The notes below the pieces were generated by a model, which worked only from the letters and a program-made list of their open reading frames with translations, was not told the origin of the DNA and did not search any database. From Bacteroidota bacterium (GTDB lineage Bacteria; Bacteroidota; Bacteroidia; Cytophagales; Cyclobacteriaceae), in NCBI GenBank assembly GCA_018267135.1, contig JAFDZA010000004.1, positions 1-64,000 of the forward strand: 64,000 nucleotides of DNA, written 5' to 3'. The position numbers were made by a program, and so were the translations under genes. Positions 35,658 through 44,524 of the stretch are shown here, in pieces (the stretch's first letter is position 1; every line of letters starts with the position of its first letter).

Positions 35658-36101
35658 ATGGAAGTGATTTTAACACAAGATGTAACAGGGCTTGGTTACA
35701 AAAATGATACGGTAAAAGTAAAGCCCGGCTATGGCCGCAATTATCTCATCCCCAACGGGGTTGCGCTGATTGCCAGCGAGCCAAATAAGAAACGCGTAGC
35801 CGAAGACATTCGCCAGGCAGCTCATAAAGCAGCTAAGATTAAGCAAGATGCGGAAGCCTTAGCTGCTAAAATAGGAGAGCTAACGGTAGAGATCAAAACC
35901 AAAGCCGGAGAAACCGGAAAGATTTTCGGGGCCGTAACACCGCTGCAAGTGAGCGATGCCTTAAAAGCAAAAGGCTTTGAGGTAGATCGCAGAAAAATTT
36001 CATTTAAAGAGCAACCTAAAGAATTGGGTACTTACCAAGCCTTGCTCGATCTTCACAAAGAGGTGAAGCACCATGTGCAGGTAACTGTCGTGGCAGAATA
36101 A
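35658..36101 (+). CDS. rplI: Large ribosomal subunit protein bL9
   Basis: 147 residues. The N-terminal domain MEVILTQDVTGLGYKNDTVK, then VKPGYGRNYLIPNGVALIAS, is followed by a long connecting helix (about 45-75) and the C-terminal RNA-binding domain (ALKAKGFEVDRRKISFKE, HKEVKHHVQVTVVAE). Length is normal. It binds the base of the L1 stalk and supports frame fidelity. Last gene of the S6-S18-L9 operon; a bidirectional terminator follows. Confidence 0.97.
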   Translation: MEVILTQDVTGLGYKNDTVKVKPGYGRNYLIPNGVALIASEPNKKRVAEDIRQAAHKAAKIKQDAEALAAKIGELTVEIKTKAGETGKIFGAVTPLQVSDALKAKGFEVDRRKISFKEQPKELGTYQALLDLHKEVKHHVQVTVVAE

Positions 36102-36118
36102 CTCCGAACCTCTTCTTT

Positions 36119-36156
36119 ACAAAAGCCTGTCTTAATTAAGACGGGCTTTTGTGTTT
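36119..36156. terminator. Bidirectional terminator between rplI and the DUF3109 gene
   Basis: A long stem ACAAAAGCCTGTCTT (36119-36133) pairs with AAGACGGGCTTTTGT (36138-36152), with one G-T wobble and an AATT loop, flanked by A and T runs suited to both strands. The stop codon of the minus-strand gene (36136) lies inside the hairpin. Confidence 0.85.
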
Positions 36157-36726
36157 TGGAGGATGTTCCATTTCTACTAATCGAACCAGTTCGTTATACC
36201 AGGCCTGTCCGTATTTGCGGATGAGCGGTTCTTTTAAAAACTGGTAGAGCGGAATTTGTAAAGACTTTCCCAGCCGGCAAGCATCAGAGCAAATGCTCCA
36301 TTCATGATAATTAACAGCCTCCAGATTTTTCTTTCGGATAATACGAATTGGGTAGAGGTGGCAGGAAATAGGCTTGCGAAAAGAAATTTTTCCATCAAGA
36401 TAAGCCTGTTCAATACCGCATTTTAAAATCCCCTGTTGGTCGTAGTGCGCATAAGCACACTCCTTTCCGCCAATGGTGGGGGTGGAGAAATCGCCATCTT
36501 CATCTAAAATATAAGGCCCTTGTTTTTCAATATTCTTTAGCCCTTCGGGGGTAAGGTATGGCTTTACGGCATCTTGTATCGTCTTCATAACCTCCAACTC
36601 GTCTTTTTCCAACGGAGCGCCCAGTTCGCCTTCTACACAACAAGCACCTTTACATTTTTCCAGATGGCAGACAAACTCCACGTTGGCAATGTCGTCCGAA
36701 ACTAATATTTCTCCTACGTTAATCAC
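36136..36726 (-). CDS. DUF3109 Cys-rich protein
   Basis: 196 residues of the DUF3109 family of Bacteroidota: INVGEILVSDDIANVEFVCH, then CKGACCVEGE (about residues 24-33), GGKECAYAH, LKCGIEQAYL and CHLYPIRI, with a further CSDAC. The many Cys positions follow the order of the YkgJ/zinc or iron-sulfur CxxCxxCC-type proteins, so a metal cluster is likely, but the role is not known. No membrane segment. Its 3' end shares the terminator with rplI. Confidence 0.88.
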   Translation of the reverse strand: MINVGEILVSDDIANVEFVCHLEKCKGACCVEGELGAPLEKDELEVMKTIQDAVKPYLTPEGLKNIEKQGPYILDEDGDFSTPTIGGKECAYAHYDQQGILKCGIEQAYLDGKISFRKPISCHLYPIRIIRKKNLEAVNYHEWSICSDACRLGKSLQIPLYQFLKEPLIRKYGQAWYNELVRLVEMEHPPKHKSPS

Positions 36727-36754
36727 AAGCTTTAATTTTTGGGCAAGTTAACAT

Positions 36755-36789
36755 TTTGAACAGGCTGAAAAACCGATTTACTATCTTTG
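36755..36789 (+). promoter_or_regulatory. Probable promoter of the helicase operon
   Basis: TATCTTTG at 36782-36789 is a perfect -7 element; TTTG at 36755-36758 is 23 bp away, slightly longer than usual. The ATG of the helicase follows 31 bp downstream. Confidence 0.45.
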
Positions 36790-36820
36790 CCACCAACAAA
36801 AAATATTCTTCCCCAATTTA

Positions 36821-39073
36821 ATGGATTACTTGAAATCGCTCAACCCGCCTCAGCATGAGGGAGTCATTAACACCGATGGGCCATGTATGATTATAGCCGG
36901 GGCTGGTTCAGGTAAAACACGGGTGCTTACCTACCGCATTGCTCACCTGATCCAAACTCAAGGCATTGATCCGTTTAATATTATGGCGCTTACATTTACC
37001 AACAAGGCCGCCAATGAAATGCGCGAACGGATTGAAAAGGTAGTAGGGGCAGATGCCCGTAACCTGTGGATGGGCACGTTTCACTCGGTATTTGCACGGA
37101 TGCTCCGGGCCGAGGCTCATCATTTGGGGTACCCTAATAATTTTACGATTTATGATACAGACGATTCTAAGTCTATTATCAAAAATGTAGTAAAAGAAAT
37201 GGGGCTGGATGAAACGCAGTACAAAGTCAATATTGTTTATAACCGTATTTCGGCAGCCAAAAACAAACTCATCAGCTGGCAAGAGTACCTTAATAACCCG
37301 GTGCTGATGGGGGATGATGCGGATAATATGCGGCCTGAAATAGGAAACATCTATAAAAATTATTCGCTCCGTTGCTTCAAAAGCGGAGCCATGGATTTTG
37401 ATGATCTCCTTTTTAACACCGATAAACTTTTTAAGGAACATCTGGAGGTGCTGAACAAATATCAGCATCGCATTCATTATGTGCTGGTAGATGAGTTTCA
37501 GGATACGAACCTTTGCCAATATTATATTATCAGAAAATTGGCAGCCGTGCGACAAAATGTGTGCGTGGTGGGCGATGATGCCCAAAGCATCTATGCTTTT
37601 CGCGGAGCCGACATCAGCAACATACTTAATTTCGAAAAAGATTATCCTGACTTACGTATTATTAAACTTGAACAAAATTATCGCTCTACAAAAAATATTG
37701 TAGAAGCGGCTAATTCAGTTATTGCCAAAAATAAAGCACAGCTTCCCAAACAGGTTTGGACGGCCAATGAAGAAGGAACATTAATTGAATTAATTAAGGC
37801 TACCTCCGATAATGAAGAAGGGAAATTGATTGCCTCGAGCATTTTTGAAGAAAAAATGCAACACCAGTATTCTTTTAAAGATTTTGCCGTACTCTATCGT
37901 ACCAACAGCCAGAGCCGTTCGATTGAAGAAGCTCTTCGCAGAATGAATATTAAATACAAAGTAGTGGGCGGCCTTTCGTTTTACCAGCGCAAGGAAATTA
38001 AAGATCTGCTGGCGTATTTACGGTTTTCGCTTAATCAGCAAGACGAAGCCTCTTTTCGCAGAATTATAAATCTGCCCAAGCGGGGCATTGGCGATAGCAC
38101 CATAGATAAAGTGGTAGTGGCAGCCAATGATCATGGTATTCCGATTTGGGAGGTGCTGGAAAACGCCACTTCCTTTTTGGGTGGGCGTGCTTCCGGCCCT
38201 ATAGATGATTTCGTTACGAAGATCAAACGTTTTGGTATCGAAATTCAAAATAAGGATGCCTACGAGGCGGCAGCCGAAATTGCCAAATCTTCCGGGTTGC
38301 TGAAAGAATTGTATGAAGATAAAACGGCCGAAGGTCTAAGCCGCTATGAAAACGTACAAGAGTTGCTAAACGCGGTGAAAGAATTTGTGGATGACTCGGA
38401 CAGAACAGATAAGGGTCTTGGTGCTTTTCTTCAAGAGGTATCTCTCATTACCGGGCAAGACGAAACCAAAGATAACGATCCTGATAAGGTTACCCTGATG
38501 ACGATCCACATGGCCAAAGGATTGGAGTTTAAAAATGTGTACATCGCAGGTCTGGAAGAAGACTTGTTTCCTTCACAAATGATGTTGAGCAGCCGGGCTG
38601 AACTGGAAGAAGAACGTAGATTATTTTATGTGGCCATTACACGGGCTCAAAAAAAATTATTTCTTTCTTATGCCATTACCCGTTATCGTTTTGGCCGGCT
38701 GAAGCAGTGCGAGTCCAGCCGTTTTTTAGAAGATATTGACAAACGCTATATTAATGTCAATACTAAATTTAGCGGCAAAGAACTTTCTGAGCCTCATCCT
38801 AATTACGCTAAAAAATTTGTGAGCGACATGAAGCGCTCGGCCAGCTTGCAGCCTGCCGCCAAGCCGGTCTATAAACCACCGGTAGATTTTGCACCGAGCG
38901 ATACCCGTGGGCTAAAAGAAGGTATGAAAGTAGAGCATCCTAAATTTGGCTTTGGCACGGTTGTAAAAATGGATGTAGAGGGGGCTGAGCGAAAAGCCCG
39001 GATCAATTTTGTCGATTTTGGCGAAAAGACGTTATTGCTTAGCTTTGCCAAGTTGAAGATTCATGAAAATTAA
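36821..39073 (+). CDS. UvrD/PcrA/Rep-type ATP-dependent DNA helicase
   Basis: 750 residues, superfamily 1A. Motif Q/I: LNPPQHEGVINTDGPCMIIA, GAGSGKT (about residues 27-33); motif Ia ALTFTNKAANEMRER; motif II VLVDEFQDTN (about 222-231); motif III GDDAQSIYAFRGA; motif IV RTNSQSRSIEEALR; motif V VTLMTIHMAKGLEFKNVYI; motif VI RRLFYVAITRAQ. The C-terminal 90 residues include a tandem Tudor-like segment (GMKVEHPKFGFGTVVKMD) that binds RNA polymerase in PcrA/UvrD. It unwinds DNA in repair, replication restart or transcription-coupled repair. 44 bp downstream is the DUF4290 gene, which likely shares its transcript. Confidence 0.95.
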   Translation: MDYLKSLNPPQHEGVINTDGPCMIIAGAGSGKTRVLTYRIAHLIQTQGIDPFNIMALTFTNKAANEMRERIEKVVGADARNLWMGTFHSVFARMLRAEAHHLGYPNNFTIYDTDDSKSIIKNVVKEMGLDETQYKVNIVYNRISAAKNKLISWQEYLNNPVLMGDDADNMRPEIGNIYKNYSLRCFKSGAMDFDDLLFNTDKLFKEHLEVLNKYQHRIHYVLVDEFQDTNLCQYYIIRKLAAVRQNVCVVGDDAQSIYAFRGADISNILNFEKDYPDLRIIKLEQNYRSTKNIVEAANSVIAKNKAQLPKQVWTANEEGTLIELIKATSDNEEGKLIASSIFEEKMQHQYSFKDFAVLYRTNSQSRSIEEALRRMNIKYKVVGGLSFYQRKEIKDLLAYLRFSLNQQDEASFRRIINLPKRGIGDSTIDKVVVAANDHGIPIWEVLENATSFLGGRASGPIDDFVTKIKRFGIEIQNKDAYEAAAEIAKSSGLLKELYEDKTAEGLSRYENVQELLNAVKEFVDDSDRTDKGLGAFLQEVSLITGQDETKDNDPDKVTLMTIHMAKGLEFKNVYIAGLEEDLFPSQMMLSSRAELEEERRLFYVAITRAQKKLFLSYAITRYRFGRLKQCESSRFLEDIDKRYINVNTKFSGKELSEPHPNYAKKFVSDMKRSASLQPAAKPVYKPPVDFAPSDTRGLKEGMKVEHPKFGFGTVVKMDVEGAERKARINFVDFGEKTLLLSFAKLKIHEN

Positions 39074-39117
39074 ACCGGCACCCATTACTCTGTGCCACTT
39101 AACTAATCGAATGTAAA

Positions 39118-39786
39118 ATGATAATCGGAGAATACAATAGCCAGCGCAAACCCATTATTTTAAAAGAATACGGGCGTAACATTCAAAAGTTAGTGAATTA
39201 CATCCGTACCATTCCGGATAAAGAAAAACGAACTCAGATGGCCATCACCCTCATTGAGTTGATTAAACAGCTGGCCCCGGTGGCAAAAGAAGCACAGGAA
39301 AACCCCCAACGTATGTGGGACGATCTTTATATCATAGCTGACTTTGATCTTGACGTGAATAATCCATTTACCACACCCGATCGAAGTATTCTTCAAAAAA
39401 GACCTAGAAAAATGGGCTACCCGCAAAGCGATGTACGGTTTAAGCATTACGGAAAAAACATAGAACAACTGGTGCAGGAGGCTTTAAAGAAAGAAGACCC
39501 GCACGAGCGCGAAGAAGCTACCATTTATCTGGGCAAACTCATGAAAACGTTTTACAGCAATTGGAATAAAGAAACATTAGACGACTCCGTCATCGTGAAA
39601 GACCTGGCGATCATGTCGAAAGGAAAGTTGACATTAAATCTGGACAAGGTGCGCGAAGATAATTTGTTTGAAAAACTCTATCGCGAGAAAAAGAAAATGC
39701 GCCCGGAAGGAAATGGAAGAGAAGGCCGCGATAATCGAAACCGCAAGTTCAATAAAAACCGCCATCACCGCAGACGCGATCAATGA
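39118..39786 (+). CDS. DUF4290 family protein
   Basis: 222 residues. EYGRNIQKLVNYIRTIPDKE and later KHYGKNIEQLVQEALKKEDP form an internal repeat typical of DUF4290, a family restricted to Bacteroidota. The C-terminal 35 residues are very basic and rich in Asn, Arg and His (about 188-222), suggesting RNA binding. Cytoplasmic. The 3' end overlaps the start of murA by 4 bp (ATGA), a layout conserved in the phylum as far as I recall. The molecular function is not known. Confidence 0.85.
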   Translation: MIIGEYNSQRKPIILKEYGRNIQKLVNYIRTIPDKEKRTQMAITLIELIKQLAPVAKEAQENPQRMWDDLYIIADFDLDVNNPFTTPDRSILQKRPRKMGYPQSDVRFKHYGKNIEQLVQEALKKEDPHEREEATIYLGKLMKTFYSNWNKETLDDSVIVKDLAIMSKGKLTLNLDKVREDNLFEKLYREKKKMRPEGNGREGRDNRNRKFNKNRHHRRRDQ

Positions 39787-41093
39787 GTTCGTTCAGAATT
39801 AAAGGCGGAAATAAACTACAAGGAGAGATTGTTCCACAAGGAGCAAAAAACGAAGCATTACAGGTAATTTGTGCTCCGTTACTTACAACTGAACCCGTAA
39901 CGATTCATAACATCCCCGACATCGTGGATGTTAATAAATTAATAGAACTGGTGGGTATCTTGGGGTGTAAAGTAGAAAGACTGCAAAAAGGCACATACCG
40001 GTTTACAGCTTCTTCTATCAATACCTCTTTTCTCCAAACTGAAGATTACCGAAAAAAAGCAGCAGCCCTTCGTGGGTCAGTGATGTTGCTAGGCCCCATT
40101 CTGTCCAGATTTGGTTCGGCCTCAATCCCCAAACCGGGCGGAGATAAAATAGGCAGACGCAGGTTAGATACGCACTTTCTGGGGTTTCAGAGTCTGGGTG
40201 CTAAGTTTAATTTCGACAGCCATGAAAATTTATTTCACATCGATGCGCACGAGTTGAAGGGGTGCTATATGTTGCTGGACGAAACCTCTGTAACCGGCAC
40301 TGCCAATATCGTTATGGCCGCTGTATTGGCCAAAGGAAAGACCACGATCTATAATGCTGCGTGCGAGCCGTACCTGCAGCAACTTTGCTCCATGCTCAAC
40401 CGGATGGGCGCCAAGATATCCGGCATAGGTTCTAACTTATTAGTAATAGAAGGTGTAGAAAAACTTCATGGTACGGAACATACTCTTTTACCCGACATGA
40501 TTGAGATCGGTAGTTTCATCGGGTTGGCTGCCATGACGAAATCAGAAATCACGATTAAAAACTGCCGCATTGAAATGCTGGGAATGATTCCCGGAGTATT
40601 TAAAAAACTGGGCATAAAAATGGAGTTTAAAGGCGATGATATTTTTGTGCCGGCACAAGAACATTATGAAATCGAAAATTTTATTGATGGCTCAATCATG
40701 ACCGTGGCCGATGCACCCTGGCCAGGTTTTACACCCGATTTGTTAAGCATTGTGCTGGTAGTAGCTACACAGGCAAAAGGAAACGTGCTGATTCATCAAA
40801 AAATGTTTGAAAGCCGCTTGTTCTTTGTGGATAAACTGATTGATATGGGAGCGCAGATCATTTTGTGTGACCCGCACCGTGCTACCGTTATTGGTTTAGA
40901 CCGGAAGCAACCTTTACGCGGAGTGAAAATGGCTTCGCCCGATATCCGTGCCGGGGTAGCCTTATTGATTGCAGCCCTTTCGGCTCAGGGCGAAAGCGAA
41001 ATTTCGAACATAGACCAAATTGACCGCGGCTATGAAGACATTGAAGGACGCCTGAAAAAAATAGGGGCAATAATTGAAAGAGTGAACGGATAG
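39783..41093 (+). CDS. murA: UDP-N-acetylglucosamine 1-carboxyvinyltransferase MurA with Asp active site
   Basis: 436 residues. FRIKGGNKLQGEIVPQGAKN carries the active-site K-N pair, RGSVMLLGPIL precedes the catalytic loop, and the GGC motif of E. coli (Cys115) is here GGDKIGRRRLDTH with Asp121 (codon 40143-40145). The rest is the usual two-domain EPSP-synthase-like fold, with DMIEIGSFIGLAAM and PDIRAGVALLIAAL. It makes UDP-GlcNAc-enolpyruvate, the first committed step of peptidoglycan synthesis, in the cytoplasm. Cys-to-Asp at this residue is known from Mycobacterium and Chlamydia and gives fosfomycin insensitivity. Overlaps the DUF4290 gene. Ends TAG. Confidence 0.96.
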   Translation: MSSFRIKGGNKLQGEIVPQGAKNEALQVICAPLLTTEPVTIHNIPDIVDVNKLIELVGILGCKVERLQKGTYRFTASSINTSFLQTEDYRKKAAALRGSVMLLGPILSRFGSASIPKPGGDKIGRRRLDTHFLGFQSLGAKFNFDSHENLFHIDAHELKGCYMLLDETSVTGTANIVMAAVLAKGKTTIYNAACEPYLQQLCSMLNRMGAKISGIGSNLLVIEGVEKLHGTEHTLLPDMIEIGSFIGLAAMTKSEITIKNCRIEMLGMIPGVFKKLGIKMEFKGDDIFVPAQEHYEIENFIDGSIMTVADAPWPGFTPDLLSIVLVVATQAKGNVLIHQKMFESRLFFVDKLIDMGAQIILCDPHRATVIGLDRKQPLRGVKMASPDIRAGVALLIAALSAQGESEISNIDQIDRGYEDIEGRLKKIGAIIERVNG

Positions 41094-41174
41094 AGGTTGA
41101 CTCTAAAATATCAGAGCCACATTTGCCTCTTTTGCATTGAGCCTAATTAAAACAGGCGACTTCTATCAATTCAT

Positions 41175-41318
41175 CTAAAACTGGCTGATGGCGATAACGA
41201 GCATGGTTAAGGCTGCCATAGCCGCCATTAAGCCAACCAAGGTTACTAAAACAAGATCGCGGTTGATCGGATTAATATGCCAGTGAATTTCGGGTAAGAA
41301 GTTTGTGAGGGTTTTCAT
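41175..41318 (-). CDS. 47-residue small membrane protein candidate
   Basis: An open frame from ATG at 41318 to TAG at 41175: start MKTLTNFLPEIHWHINPINR, then a single strongly hydrophobic helix (LVLVTLVGLMAAMAALTMLV) and a short tail AISQF. The composition (charged/aromatic N-terminus, one perfect transmembrane helix) is that of a genuine small membrane protein. It is alone in a 600-bp gap between convergent murA and a histidine phosphatase. No homologue is recognised. Confidence 0.45.
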   Translation of the reverse strand: MKTLTNFLPEIHWHINPINRDLVLVTLVGLMAAMAALTMLVIAISQF

Positions 41319-41692
41319 GTGCCAACTATTTTAGAATAAAACTACAGCTCAACAAAAAAAAAATCAGGCCTATCACAGGTAAAACAGCGTGGTTGTAATA
41401 TTTGTTTCGCAATAACAGGATTTCTTTTTCTGACAAAGATTTTTTTTATACCCAGACTTATAAATTTAAATCTTCCTGCGTGTAATGATGAGGTAAATAG
41501 CTGACAATCTGTATATACCTGCCGAGATAAACAAATATTTAAAGTTTTACTCGAAGTGAAGTAAGATTCTACTTTATCATTGAAAAAATTTGTCGGTAAT
41601 GTAGCTTCGGCTGTTATCTACCACAAGCAACAAACAGTTGTTTGATTTTCACCACATGTTTTGCGTACATTTTCTATTTTGGCGAGGCATGG
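41319..41692. other. Intergenic stretch without recognised features
   Basis: About 370 bp, AT-rich, upstream of the 47-residue frame and beyond the 3' end of the histidine phosphatase gene. No convincing frame, terminator or repeat was found. Confidence 0.4.
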
Positions 41693-42193
41693 TTAGTACT
41701 TTAGCCAGATAACGCTGGCCAATTTGCCGGGTACAAAAACGGTTATGATCAGGAGGTTGCTGTAATCTTGGTCATTAAAATCTTTGTATGTTTCGGTGCC
41801 TGTCAGGTAATTAGCCAGACGAGGAATGGTGTTAGAGTGCCCACAGACCAAAATGGTTTGGCCTTCATTTTCAATCCACATCCGGTTTATTTCATCCATC
41901 TTACCGGGTTGATATTCTTTAATAGAAATTGATTTTGCTTGGGCTAGCGGGAGCACTGTCTGGTGTGTTCGCTGGAAAGGTGTGGCGTACACGGCCGCAA
42001 TAGGTGTGAACAGAAGTAAGTCCATTAGTCGGGCAGCTCTTCTTCTGCCTTCATCAGATAAAACAGGATCTTGGCCATGGACTGACGCAGTTTCTTTTTC
42101 GGCATGCCTTACCAAAATAAAAGTGGTGAGCCGGCTTTGCGAAAAAGCAAGCGAGCTAAACAACGTTAATAAGCCGAATCCAATTATTTTCAT
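41693..42193 (-). CDS. Exported histidine phosphatase (SixA/PhoE-like)
   Basis: From the ATG at 42193 the protein has 166 residues and begins with a signal peptide MKIIGFGLLTLFSSLAFSQS; an in-frame upstream start at 42271 would add 26 residues before it. The phosphohistidine motif is LVRHAEKE (RHG-type, His near residue 30), then YATPFQRTHQT and the second catalytic VCGHSNTIPRL. Family members remove phosphate from small molecules or proteins. The start overlaps the stop of the upstream NTF2-like gene (ATGA), so the two are translationally coupled. Acts in the periplasm. Confidence 0.88.
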   Translation of the reverse strand: MKIIGFGLLTLFSSLAFSQSRLTTFILVRHAEKETASVHGQDPVLSDEGRRRAARLMDLLLFTPIAAVYATPFQRTHQTVLPLAQAKSISIKEYQPGKMDEINRMWIENEGQTILVCGHSNTIPRLANYLTGTETYKDFNDQDYSNLLIITVFVPGKLASVIWLKY

Positions 42194-42684
42194 TTGAACC
42201 GTTCTTGGATTTCTTTTGGAACGGAGCAGTTGTTTTTTTGCCGGGTATCGGCCAAATGAAATATCTGCCATTCTCCTTTTTCATTTTTAAATAGATGGAA
42301 TGCATCGACCCCGCAATGGCTGAATTTTTTACCGGCATAAAACGCGTAGCTCATCCAAACTTGCGCAAAGTTGCCATCGGCTTCTATTTTCTCATTCCAT
42401 ACCACTTCATTGTATTTTTCGGGATGAGGTGTGCCAATGGCTTTTAAAAAAGAATCAATGGATGATTCCCTTTGAAGGGCGAACTTCCCGTTTTTATCTT
42501 TCAGTATCGTAGCCATCGTGGCCTGACCATAAAAAGCCCGGTGCACCTCACTGCTGTCGCCTTTCTGCATCCCTTCAAAAAGCAACCGAATCGGCTTAAG
42601 GATGGATTCTTTTTCGTTGGTTTGGGCTTGCAAGGAAACGAAGCAACAGAAAACCAGCATCCCCGCTAAACTAATGCTTCTCAT
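42190..42684 (-). CDS. Exported NTF2-like protein
   Basis: 164 residues. A signal peptide ends around VSLQAQ (residue 21). ILKPIRLLFEGMQKGDSSEV, YGQATMATILKDKNG, NEKIEADGNFAQVWMSYAFY and GVDAFHLFKNEKGEWQIFHLADTRQK are the alternating helix and strand blocks of an NTF2/SnoaL cone fold. Catalytic residues are not predictable. Its stop overlaps the start of the histidine phosphatase gene, forming a two-gene unit. Confidence 0.82.
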   Translation of the reverse strand: MRSISLAGMLVFCCFVSLQAQTNEKESILKPIRLLFEGMQKGDSSEVHRAFYGQATMATILKDKNGKFALQRESSIDSFLKAIGTPHPEKYNEVVWNEKIEADGNFAQVWMSYAFYAGKKFSHCGVDAFHLFKNEKGEWQIFHLADTRQKNNCSVPKEIQERFK

Positions 42685-42773
42685 ACCTAGAAATGGGTTA
42701 GTAGTTGATAAAATTATTCGTTCCGAATCTTAAATAAAAACAATATTTTTGAAAAAGGTTGTCAGTAAAAACA

Positions 42774-43910
42774 ATGAAAAATCTTTTAGTAACAGTAGTC
42801 TTGGCTATACAGGTGCTGGTTGGCTATGCCCAATTTGCAGACAGCTTGGAAAATGCACTAAAAACTGCAAAAGGAGAACAAAAAGTAAAAAACCTGAACG
42901 AGTTGTTTCGTGCTTATATTAACTCAGACCCGGTAAAAGCGATTGGTTATACACGGGAAGCACTTTCGCTTGCTACCGAAATTAATGATGAAAAAGGAAT
43001 GGCTGCTTCTTACAATAATCTGGGGGTGTCATACAAAAACCAGGGAGCCTTAGATAAGGGGCTGGAATATTACCTGATTTCTTTGCGCATTTATGAAAAA
43101 CTAAATAACAGGGAGGGGATCGGAACCACCAAAAATAATATTGGCACTATTTATTCTTTAAAAAAAGATTTTGGCCAAGCCATGAAATATTTTGAAGAAT
43201 CATATAAAGAGTTTTCACAACTGAACGACAAACCGAGAATTATCGGTTCATTAAATAACCTTGGCAACTTGCACACCGACCTGCATTTGTATGAGCAAGC
43301 ACTGAAATATTATTCGCAAGCCTGGCAGATGAGTGAGCAGGCAAAAAAACAATTTTCCGATCCACTTACCAACCTGGGGAATCTGTATTTCAGGCAAGGA
43401 AACTATCAGCGTTCGGTAGATTATTACGAGAAAGCACTTACTCTTGCTAAAAGGGAAAACAATAAAACCACCATTCTTAATATTACGGCCAACTTAGGCG
43501 AAGTTTTTGATCAATTAGGGCAGAGCGCTAAGGCCCAAATTTATTTTGACAGTGCACTAAGGCTGTGCAAAGAATTACAAAATTTTGTTTACGAACCTCA
43601 GATATTAAAAAACAGAGCTTCTAACTATGCCCGGCAAGGCAAGACAAAAGAAGCATACGAAGCGATGGTAGCCTACGACAAAGCCAAAGAGAAGGTGTAT
43701 GGAGAAGAGAGCACACGCAAAATTGCCCAAATGGAAATGGCTCTCGACTTGCAGGAAAAAGAAAAACAAGTAGAAGGCCTTAAACAACAATCGAAAATTG
43801 ATGCCATGGAATTGCGCAATTCGCGCCTGGTTATTACAATTATCGTATTGAGCGCCATTGTAGCATTGGGTCTCTTTAACCTGTTTATGACTCGCAGAAA
43901 AAGAGCATGA
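42774..43910 (+). CDS. TPR protein with C-terminal membrane anchor
   Basis: 378 residues from the ATG at 42774 (the frame is open from a TTG 15 bp upstream). A signal peptide (about 1-20, VGYAQ end) is followed by at least six tetratricopeptide repeats, e.g. ASYNNLGVSYKNQGALDKGL, IIGSLNNLGNLHTDLHLYEQ and LGNLYFRQGNYQRSVDYYEK. A coiled coil (about 305-340) and one membrane helix (VITIIVLSAIVALGLFNLFM) close the protein. The order resembles the N-terminal half of Bacteroidota TPR histidine kinases without the kinase. The stop overlaps the following HD gene (ATGA). The signal partner is unknown. Confidence 0.88.
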   Translation: MKNLLVTVVLAIQVLVGYAQFADSLENALKTAKGEQKVKNLNELFRAYINSDPVKAIGYTREALSLATEINDEKGMAASYNNLGVSYKNQGALDKGLEYYLISLRIYEKLNNREGIGTTKNNIGTIYSLKKDFGQAMKYFEESYKEFSQLNDKPRIIGSLNNLGNLHTDLHLYEQALKYYSQAWQMSEQAKKQFSDPLTNLGNLYFRQGNYQRSVDYYEKALTLAKRENNKTTILNITANLGEVFDQLGQSAKAQIYFDSALRLCKELQNFVYEPQILKNRASNYARQGKTKEAYEAMVAYDKAKEKVYGEESTRKIAQMEMALDLQEKEKQVEGLKQQSKIDAMELRNSRLVITIIVLSAIVALGLFNLFMTRRKRA

Positions 43911-44446
43911 CCCGCCCGGAAGCCTACGCTTTACTAACCTCCATGACGAAGAGCGAAAGCTTACTCCGCCACATGCGTACGGTAGAATTAGTAATGGAAG
44001 CCTACGCTGTTAAGTTCGGGCAAAATAAAGAACCATGGGCTCTGGCCGGGCTTCTGCACGATGCCGACTATGAAGCTTACCCGGAAAAACACCCCCACAT
44101 TATTGTAGAAAAACTCAATACCCTGGGCGAACACGAAGTGGCTCATGCCATATCAGCCCACTATACCCACTGGAATGTGCCCTACGAAACTCTGCTCGAC
44201 AAAGCCCTGTTGGCATGCGATGAACTGACCGGATTTATTGTAGCCTGCTGCCAGGTGAGGCCAGACGGTATTGCATCATTAGAAACTAAATCGGTTATTA
44301 AAAAACTGAAAGACAAGGGGTTTGCCGCTAAAGTAGATCGAAACGAAGTTTATAAAGGGATCGAACTCCTAGGGGTTGATTTGAACGAACACATTGGGTT
44401 TATTATTGAAATATTGCGAAAAAATAAGGCCGAACTGAGCATTTGA
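43907..44446 (+). CDS. HD-domain hydrolase
   Basis: 179 residues. The HD pattern is visible: LLRHMRTVELVMEAYA (first His), LAGLLHDADYEAYPEKHPHI (HD pair), ISAHYTHWNV and ACDELTGF (final Asp). It fits the small HD phosphohydrolase family with a metal-dependent phosphatase or nucleotidase role. No membrane segment. Coupled by a 4-bp overlap to the TPR protein. The real substrate is unknown. Confidence 0.88.
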   Translation: MTRPEAYALLTSMTKSESLLRHMRTVELVMEAYAVKFGQNKEPWALAGLLHDADYEAYPEKHPHIIVEKLNTLGEHEVAHAISAHYTHWNVPYETLLDKALLACDELTGFIVACCQVRPDGIASLETKSVIKKLKDKGFAAKVDRNEVYKGIELLGVDLNEHIGFIIEILRKNKAELSI

Positions 44447-44494
44447 TTGTCAAAAATATTTTTATCCGTGTTTCAGGTTTTTGGCAGAACATCT

Positions 44495-44502
44495 TATCTT
44501 TG
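44495..44502 (+). promoter_or_regulatory. -7 promoter element of the 45-residue protein gene
   Basis: TATCTTTG matches the Bacteroidetes -7 consensus, 22 bp before the ATG at 44525; no good -33 TTTG lies at the expected distance. Confidence 0.4.
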
Positions 44503-44524
44503 AAGCACATTAATCAATTCTGTT

